Positions 58,227-64,000 of a stretch of 64,000 nt of DNA are shown piece by piece; position 1 is the first letter of the stretch; the number at the start of each line of letters is the position of its first letter. Location: NCBI GenBank assembly GCA_002110485.1, contig MOWL01000071.1:186001-250000 (forward strand). The letters run 5' to 3'. The notes below the pieces were generated by a model, which worked only from the letters and a program-made list of their open reading frames with translations, was not told where the DNA came from and ran no database searches. The translations under genes and the position numbers were made by a program. The stretch comes from Emergomyces orientalis (taxonomy: Eukaryota > Ascomycota > Eurotiomycetes > Onygenales > Ajellomycetaceae).

Positions 58227-59395
58227 ACTATTCATGACTCAAACCGGCCTATGCAAGAGACACTTGTACATTCATTATACTACTATTCGTTATACCTTCC
58301 ATATAACAAATTTTCACCTATGTATATCTTCAGCTATTCGCCCTATTATGTCCCCACCCTTCCCCACTGTTTTTCTTCCTCTGTTCGAGCGCATTTTGTT
58401 TTCCAGACACGTACTTCCACCCACTACTTACACTCCATTGGCACATTTTCTTCTTGTTTACACCACCTTTAAATTATATATTTTTTATATACATAGTTTT
58501 TTTTGCATCCGTGTTTATCTCCATTGGCGGGTGGTGGCGCATAAGATGTTTTGCACAGGAACGATTGGGTATTTTAAGAGTAATGATGATAGTAGACTGT
58601 CTTATTAAATATACGGGATATATATTGAACTGGTGGAATTCTCATGCGGAGGTGCAGCTTTTCTACCGTCTGGGCGGACCAGGTCGTCTGTTCAACGGTG
58701 ATAAACGGTCCGCGCTCATGTTTTTCGGATGCTTGGTAAGCCTTTAATTAATCGCTAGAGATGATGATCCGGCCCAGTGCCCCATAAATCAACCAACCAA
58801 TAAACTCAAGAAAGCGCGGAAATGAAGTGAGCCAGAGCGAACCCTGTAGCTCATGATCGAGTGTACTCTCTACGTTTACTCCGGCAGTTTTAAGAAGAGG
58901 GAGTCTTCAGTGGGGCAGCAATTGAATAAAAATGAGCCGTATTTGGTGAGGGTGTATTGGAAACATCCAGGATTAATACATTTGATCATTGCAAAGAACA
59001 TCCAATGTATGCGGCAATGAGAGCTTTTTAAGGCCCCTGGTAAGAATTGAAGCTGAGTTATTTCACACGAAAATTCACGGGGCCACGGAGCAACAGGGGT
59101 TAAATCCTCCGGCTGTTATTATGAAGGTGTTGTCATCGTTGTGCATTCTAGTCTTCACTGGGCGGTGAGAGAACGAAATCCAGCCGTGAAGTGATGTCAT
59201 CCAAGATAAGAAAAAATCCGATAAAGAACAGCCCCTCCGCCCCCCGTTTAGCCCCTCCTCTCCTTCGTTTACCAAGAATCCTGTATATCCCCAACACTCT
59301 ATCCACTGACTTCATAGATTGGAGAAGCCAATTCTCAATTCTTCCTTAACCGTAGCAATTCCGAGAAACTATCCAAGGACAAAACGAAAACCAAA
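58227..59395. other. Spacer before the DSBA-like gene
   Basis: About 1.2 kb. The first 350 bases are CT-rich with T tracts (58280-58505), typical of a fungal 3' region. Nothing coding is recognised. Confidence 0.5.
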
Positions 59396-60431
59396 ATGAC
59401 CCTAGCGCCCAAATTCGCTGGCCAGAAGCTTTCTGCAGGAGGGTTCGCGGATACCAAACATACGCTGGAAATTTGTTAGTTGATATTCCATCTTCATATT
59501 TCTTACTCCAATTCATATATATTATTGCATATTATAGACTATACACAAGCAAACTCACCGATAATGTGGCTAACTTCCCCCAACCTCATAAACCTCAGAC
59601 CTTGACTATGTCTGCCCCGTACGACTTCCGCCACTCGCCCCTTCACATCCGACAGAGTATATATTAATGGTACTAAATATCTCCAGTACTCCGCCAAATT
59701 ATTCAACACCTTCTACCCAACCATAGCTCCCCTCTTAAACAACTCCAACTCCACCTACCCCAAAAACCTCCAAGTAATATTCCGCCAACACATCCAACCT
59801 TGGCATCCTTCGTCAACCCTTACACATGAGGCGGGAGTAGCCGTCCTCAAGCTTGCGCCTGAAAAATTCTGGCCTTTCAGCGCCGCATTATTCGCCAAGC
59901 AGAAAGAGTTCTTCGATGTAAACGTCGTCAACGAGAAGAGGAACGACACATACGTCCGGCTGGTGAAGATTGGGGCTGAAGTCGGTGTTGATGAGGGAGC
60001 GATGTTGAAATTGTTGAGGGTTAGTGACCAACCGGATAAGGACGGGGCGCTTAATGTGGGGAATGGGGTTACAAACGATTTGAAGGTGATGGTTAAGGTT
60101 TGTTTTACTCCCCCAATGTGTATATATATACCGGTGATGGATGCTAACGTCACATGTTCAAAAAGGCCGCGCGGTTGATCGGGACGCATGTTACACCTAC
60201 GGTGTACTTTGATGTAAGCTTTTTTTTAAATTTTAATTTGGCTTGGTTGGAGAACCGTTACAGGAATTGGGGTACCGTTCATCCGTTTTCTTCAAAAAAG
60301 TACTTGTCATACTAACCTGCGAATTTTGCTCTTTTTTTATTAATAAAAAAAAGGGCGTCGAGGAGAGATCAATTAGTAGCAGCTTTACGCGCGAACAATG
60401 GGAGGAATGGCTTCAGAAAAATGTCGTTTGA
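59396..60431 (+). CDS. DSBA-like thioredoxin-fold protein
   Basis: Five predicted exons: 59396-59474, 59599-59618, 59687-60097, 60166-60213 and 60354-60431, giving 211 residues. Exon 2 is only 20 bases and supplies YLDYVCP, the strand and Cys of the redox motif; exon 3 continues YSAKLF. The active-site equivalent is Cys32-Pro-Tyr-Ser35, so the second Cys of CxxC is Ser. LQVIFRQHIQPWHPSS and THVTPTVYFD (with the cis-Pro loop TPT) complete the thioredoxin fold. The C-terminal helix is FTREQWEEWLQKN. No signal peptide is present, so it is probably cytosolic or mitochondrial and more glutathione-transferase-kappa-like than a periplasmic-type oxidase. Its activity is unknown. It converges on CKS1. 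Confidence 0.85.
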
Positions 60432-60939
60432 TTCATTATCGGTAGGTCCAATGATTTGAGAGAGAGAAATGGAAGAATGAACGAACGAGGCAACGATGCT
60501 TGGAAATTCTGGCGATAAAAACATGGAAGGGGGACAATGAGGGCTGAAAAGGAGAGGTCTGGATCTGGATTGGTCCATAATATGTATCACATAATAATGA
60601 TAATCAAAGGGAGGGGTGGTTGGAGCTTGCTCAAGTGAGATTTCTCAGTTTTTTGCAATGACGCAACGTAAGAGGAAAGATGGGAGTGAAAAGAAATATC
60701 TATATGGGATAAAAAACGAAGAGAGTCAAACAAACAAATCGATAAGGAATTCCGGAAAATTGCCTTAATTCCCAAAGTTGGTTTTGAAGTCAAATTCGAA
60801 AAACGTGGATGGATCGCCTTGAGATCTACATTACTTTTGAGAAAACTGGCTTTATCATCGCGGACAAATGCAAGAACGCCCCAGCATATATCATTAATTT
60901 TTGTGTTATTTTTGGAGAGAGGAGGGACGATAAGGTTAA
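60432..60939. other. Convergent 3' spacer
   Basis: About 500 bases between the stop codons of the DSBA-like gene and CKS1. Nothing coding is seen. Confidence 0.5.
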
Positions 60940-61563
60940 CTAATTGGTGGGTGGTTGGTAGTTAATTGGTCGCCTGTGCCATGCCAACCAGTCAGTTTTG
61001 TGAGACAATAAGATACAATTGGCGCACACGCTAATTGCGAAGGCAAAAAGATTTAGAAAGAAAAAACTCACTTGAAAAGTAAAATGTGAGGTTCTGGCTC
61101 GTGAACTTCATAATGTTCCCAACCCAAGCTCTAAAGAAAAGGAGAAATGGGCGTGTCAGTTTGTTCCACGAAGAGTGGTGTACAGTACTAGACAGGATCA
61201 AATTACCTGCGTAATGCCCAGGCCTCTCCACTCCTCCTCCCACAGTAACTTCAGAGTGCCTTTGGAGGTGTCGAAATAGTCGGTGGGTATCTTTTTAAGC
61301 ATATTTTTGGGCAGCTGGACATGGCGGTATTCGAATTCGCTGTCTGAATATCTACATCAATGGTGTCAGTCACGAGGCTGTTTCTTTGCCTTTTCATCTT
61401 CAATGCAGTGTACGAGCACGCACGTACACAGAGAGAAGCATGGACACACGCGCGCATACCTTGATGAATAATGTATGGCATCAATAAACTCATCCAGTTT
61501 CTGTCTCTCCGGCTCCAGAAGTAGCCGGGGCTTCTTGTTCCTTCTGGAGTAGTCGATATCCAT
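60940..61563 (-). CDS. CKS1: Cyclin-dependent kinase regulatory subunit Cks1/Suc1
   Basis: Four predicted exons (minus strand): 61563-61460, 61351-61207, 61130-61072 and 60973-60940, giving 113 residues. It binds the CDK and docks phosphorylated substrates during the cell cycle. Exon 1 encodes MDIDYSRRNKKPRLLLEPER and IDAIHYSSR. Exon 2 holds YSDSEFEYRHVQLPKNML and the anion-pocket segment LLWEEEWRGLGITQ. Exon 3 is SLGWEHYEVHEPEPHILLF, including the hinge HEPEPH. The last exon adds KRPINYQPPTN then a stop, a tail I know from other ascomycete Cks1 proteins. Without this last splice the frame would stop right after LLFK. All phases match. Confidence 0.94.
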
Positions 61564-61998
61564 GATCACAAGTATGGCTGTTTTTTCTTTCTCCCTCAAA
61601 AAAAATAAAGGAATCCAAACTAGGCACCTAGGTAGGTAGCGTTCTCTGTCGTAAAAAGGTCGTAGGGGGGGCAAAATGGGAGCCGGGATACAGTGGCCGC
61701 GGGGCAATGTTTGCTGACCCGGATTCGAACAGCACAGAATCCAGGCACGATCGCACAAGGAGAGTTGCTGCAAATGAGAAAAATTGAGGTCCAACTCAGT
61801 GGCTTTTAAGATACCTGTTCCTCTAGTAGAAAATGCGGAGGAGATGTGTGGAATGCGAACGATGGGTTTTGCGGCACAAAGGCGAAGAGGGGGGCAAGAT
61901 GCACCTTTTCCGTTCGAACGGCAACAAGGTGTGGGGTTTGCCTGGTTTCTAACCTCACAGGCTGTCGCAGGATAGGGAGCTGAAAGGTTTCCAGCAGT

Positions 61999-62030
<32 letters not shown>

Positions 62031-62622
62031 AGTAATGGAGCGTTAAAGAAGAGTTGGAGTTGGTAACTTCCAGCAGTGAGGTGGACGGGCAGGAGTTAGT
62101 GGTTTGTTCCAGAAATGCTGCAACAGCAATTGAAGAGATATAGAATAGGAATAATGGATATGTATTGTACGCGTATTGTTTGGGTACTGTGTTGCACGGT
62201 ACCTGTATTTTGTTTACCTCCTGTTCCTGCGATACTGTAAATAATAGTCCATACGTAAATTATAGTTGTGTACTATGACACCGTACCGTAAATACTGTGT
62301 CATACCATACAGTCTCGTTCCCGCCTCTGTGGCTGTCCTGTCTCCCGTAGCGAACGTCGAGATACTTCGTAATTGTCGCGTTCTAGCATCACCAACCAGT
62401 TTGAACGGCGCCAGTTACGTTGAGAGATCCAGTGACTGTTATTCTTCGCCAGCCCCGCCTTCTGCTATCTTATCTCCTCTGACTGGATGAGCGCAGCTGT
62501 TATCCGCGCTTCTATATGTCTAAATCCACCTTCCCATCCTCTCACTACACAATTGCGAACCTCTCCCTTCTTCTCCCCGTGCTCGCGCCGCAGCTATCTC
62601 TCCCCAGACAGCCTCCACAAGC
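61564..62622. promoter_or_regulatory. Divergent promoter region of CKS1 and the bromodomain gene
   Basis: About 1.06 kb. Contains a CAG-rich microsatellite (61992-62030). A motif GTTCGAATCC near 61719 (minus strand) resembles a tRNA B box but has no tRNA around it. CT-rich sequence precedes the bromodomain start. Confidence 0.45.
61992..62030. repeat. Imperfect CAG microsatellite
   Basis: About 13 CAG-type triplets with TAG, GAAG and CAA interruptions, in the spacer between CKS1 and the bromodomain gene. Confidence 0.85.
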
Positions 62623-64000
62623 ATGACAACTAAACGGCGGGGGACCGTCGCGGGGTCTCCAGAGGGGCCAACAAAGGGCCAGAAACGGCGCAGGACCTCG
62701 GTAAGTTTGTCAATATGTGTTTCTCTGCCATCGATTTTCCAAAATTGGTGGAAAATTGTTTGGGGGGCAGGAGGGCAATTGCGATGCGTTTCCCGACTCC
62801 CACTAGATACCATGCTCCCCGCGCCCCCACCCATCACTCTACTCGTGCTATCTCGTTGCTTTGGTCTAATATATGGACTAACGGTTGATGCGACCAGACT
62901 TTTGTCCCCGAAACCGACGAAACACCCGAGAAAACTACAGAAGCTGGTCTAGAACTACTCGCGCAAATCAAAGAAGCTACTGATAAGCAGTATGTGTTCG
63001 GAGCTTCCGTGGAGTTTTTTGTTGTTTGTCTAGTGTGAAAAAGAGGCTAACTTGTATATTTGTTCTTTCACGACAGTGGACAACTCGTTGCGACTGAATT
63101 TCTCCATCTTCCTAACCGGGTGAGTTTTTGAGGTACCCTCCGTGCAATGGAGAGTCCCCGGCTAAACACCGTTCTTCGACAGAAAGAACACCCGCAATAT
63201 TACCAAGCGATTCGACTTCCCATCGCCCTAGATACAGTGGAGGTAAGGATACATTTTTCCATGAACAATCTGAGATATCCTTACGTCGAACAAACATTGC
63301 AGAAACTGGTCATTAATGCATAAATTTTACGATGTTTAGAACAAACTGAAGACGCACCAATACCCCTGTTTGACTCCTGTGGAAAGCGACCTCCGGAGGA
63401 TGGTTAGCAACGCCAAATATTACAATGATAAGGGATCAATGATTTTTTCGAACGCTGAGCGCATACGGAAATTAGTCGCGACCAAAATGCCTGAGATAAA
63501 CCCAGCATACAAGGATCCCAACTACGCACCCTTTGCGACCCCTTTACCAGAAGAAGATGCTGCAGATGGAGAAGGAGATGGAGAAAATCGATCTCCAGAA
63601 CCTGAAAACGAGGAAGATGCTGGAGGTGAAGAAGAAAAGAAATCCGCGACGCAGACGCCAGCCCTGGATCTGGCGGCCGAGTCCAACGAGAATGAGAACT
63701 TCAACTTTGAGGGAGAAACCTTTGAAAGCGCCCAGGAAAGAATAATTGCCGGAATGATTCGATTAAAAGATTCAGAGTGAGTTAGCTTTATTGTTTCGCG
63801 CGATGACGTCTCAGCTCTAGGGCTAGTGCTAATACCTCTTCAGCGGCGAAGAAGTTTTCTTCCCCTTCCTCAGTATGCCGGATCGGAATTTGTACAAGGA
63901 CTACTATGAAATAATCAAGCATCCCGTGTCCCTCAGAGCTATTCTGAAACTTGTGCGGGGTACAGATGGACGGAAGAATTCTACGAAAACCACCCCGTTT
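62623..64000 (+). CDS. Tandem-bromodomain chromatin-remodelling subunit (RSC type), 5' part
   Basis: Predicted exons in view are 62623-62700, 62898-62989, 63077-63119, 63183-63242, 63340-63776 and 63844 to the window end; the gene continues outside. The N-terminus is basic (KGQKRRRTS). Bromodomain 1 spans exons 2-5: GLELLAQIKEATDK, then GQLVATEFLHLPNRKEHPQY, LPIALDTVENKLK, and VSNAKYYNDKGSMIF, whose NAKxYN holds the acetyl-lysine-binding Asn. A PNYAPF segment and a long acidic linker follow. Bromodomain 2 starts in the last exon (FFPFLSMPDRNLYKDYYEII). This arrangement matches fungal RSC subunits of the Rsc1/Rsc4 kind; without the C-terminus (BAH domain or not) the two cannot be told apart. 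Every junction keeps phase. Confidence 0.88.

Noticed and set aside
61710..61745. Minus-strand GTTCGAATCC that looks like a tRNA B box
   Set aside because: The five bases on each side do not pair into a T arm, and no D arm, anticodon stem or A box could be placed upstream.

Overview
The window looks like nuclear DNA of a filamentous ascomycete. I see about 24 protein genes with short GT-AG introns (roughly 50-150 bases), intergenic spacers of 0.3-5.5 kb, and protein families typical of Eurotiomycetes. The style of the MED19, THR4, CKS1, DUF4202 and Vps3844 proteins fits Onygenales/Eurotiales, but that placement is inference from protein style and no search was run. No rRNA, tRNA, CRISPR array or intact transposon was found.

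Layout. 0.4-2.0 kb (+): La RNA-binding protein. 3.1-4.8 kb (-): FAD-dependent DAO-family oxidoreductase. 4.8-10.3 kb: long stretch with no supportable gene. 10.3-12.4 kb (+): DHA2-type MFS exporter, followed at 13.9-16.6 kb (+) by a Zn2Cys6 transcription factor. 17.9-19.4 kb (+): Mediator subunit MED19. 21.1-21.8 kb (-): unknown protein. 23.4-39.5 kb is denser: HAD dehalogenase-like (+), threonine synthase THR4 (-), DUF4202 (+), CCC1/VIT1-type transporter (-), a 78-residue protein (-), a 780-residue TPR-like protein (-), VPS9 Rab5 GEF (-) and an ASNSD1-type asparagine synthase domain protein (+). 40.6-41.8 kb (+): secreted, glycosylated, probably GPI-anchored protein of unknown function. 44.9-46.3 kb (+): membrane RING-H2 ubiquitin ligase. 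48.2-49.3 kb (+): a broken laccase/multicopper oxidase. 49.9-51.3 kb (-): Vps3844 family ER membrane protein, divergent from an NmrA-like NAD(P)-binding protein (+) and an alpha/beta hydrolase (+). 56.8-58.2 kb (+): unknown protein with a basic N-terminus and one membrane segment. 59.4-60.4 kb (+): DSBA-like thioredoxin-fold protein with a 20-nt microexon. 60.9-61.6 kb (-): CKS1. 62.6 kb to the window end (+): tandem-bromodomain RSC-type chromatin subunit, cut by the edge.

Most genes are single-copy housekeeping functions: RNA chaperoning, Mediator, endosomal Rab5 activation, CDK regulation, chromatin remodelling, threonine synthesis and vacuolar metal storage. The accessory-looking parts are the oxidoreductase/exporter/regulator stretch (3-17 kb), the secreted protein, the laccase relic, and the NmrA/hydrolase pair. 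No clearly new multi-gene system was found. The strongest unusual items are the laccase relic, the secreted orphan protein, the microexon gene, the mitochondrial-looking orphan, and a 24-T tract next to a splice acceptor in the La gene.
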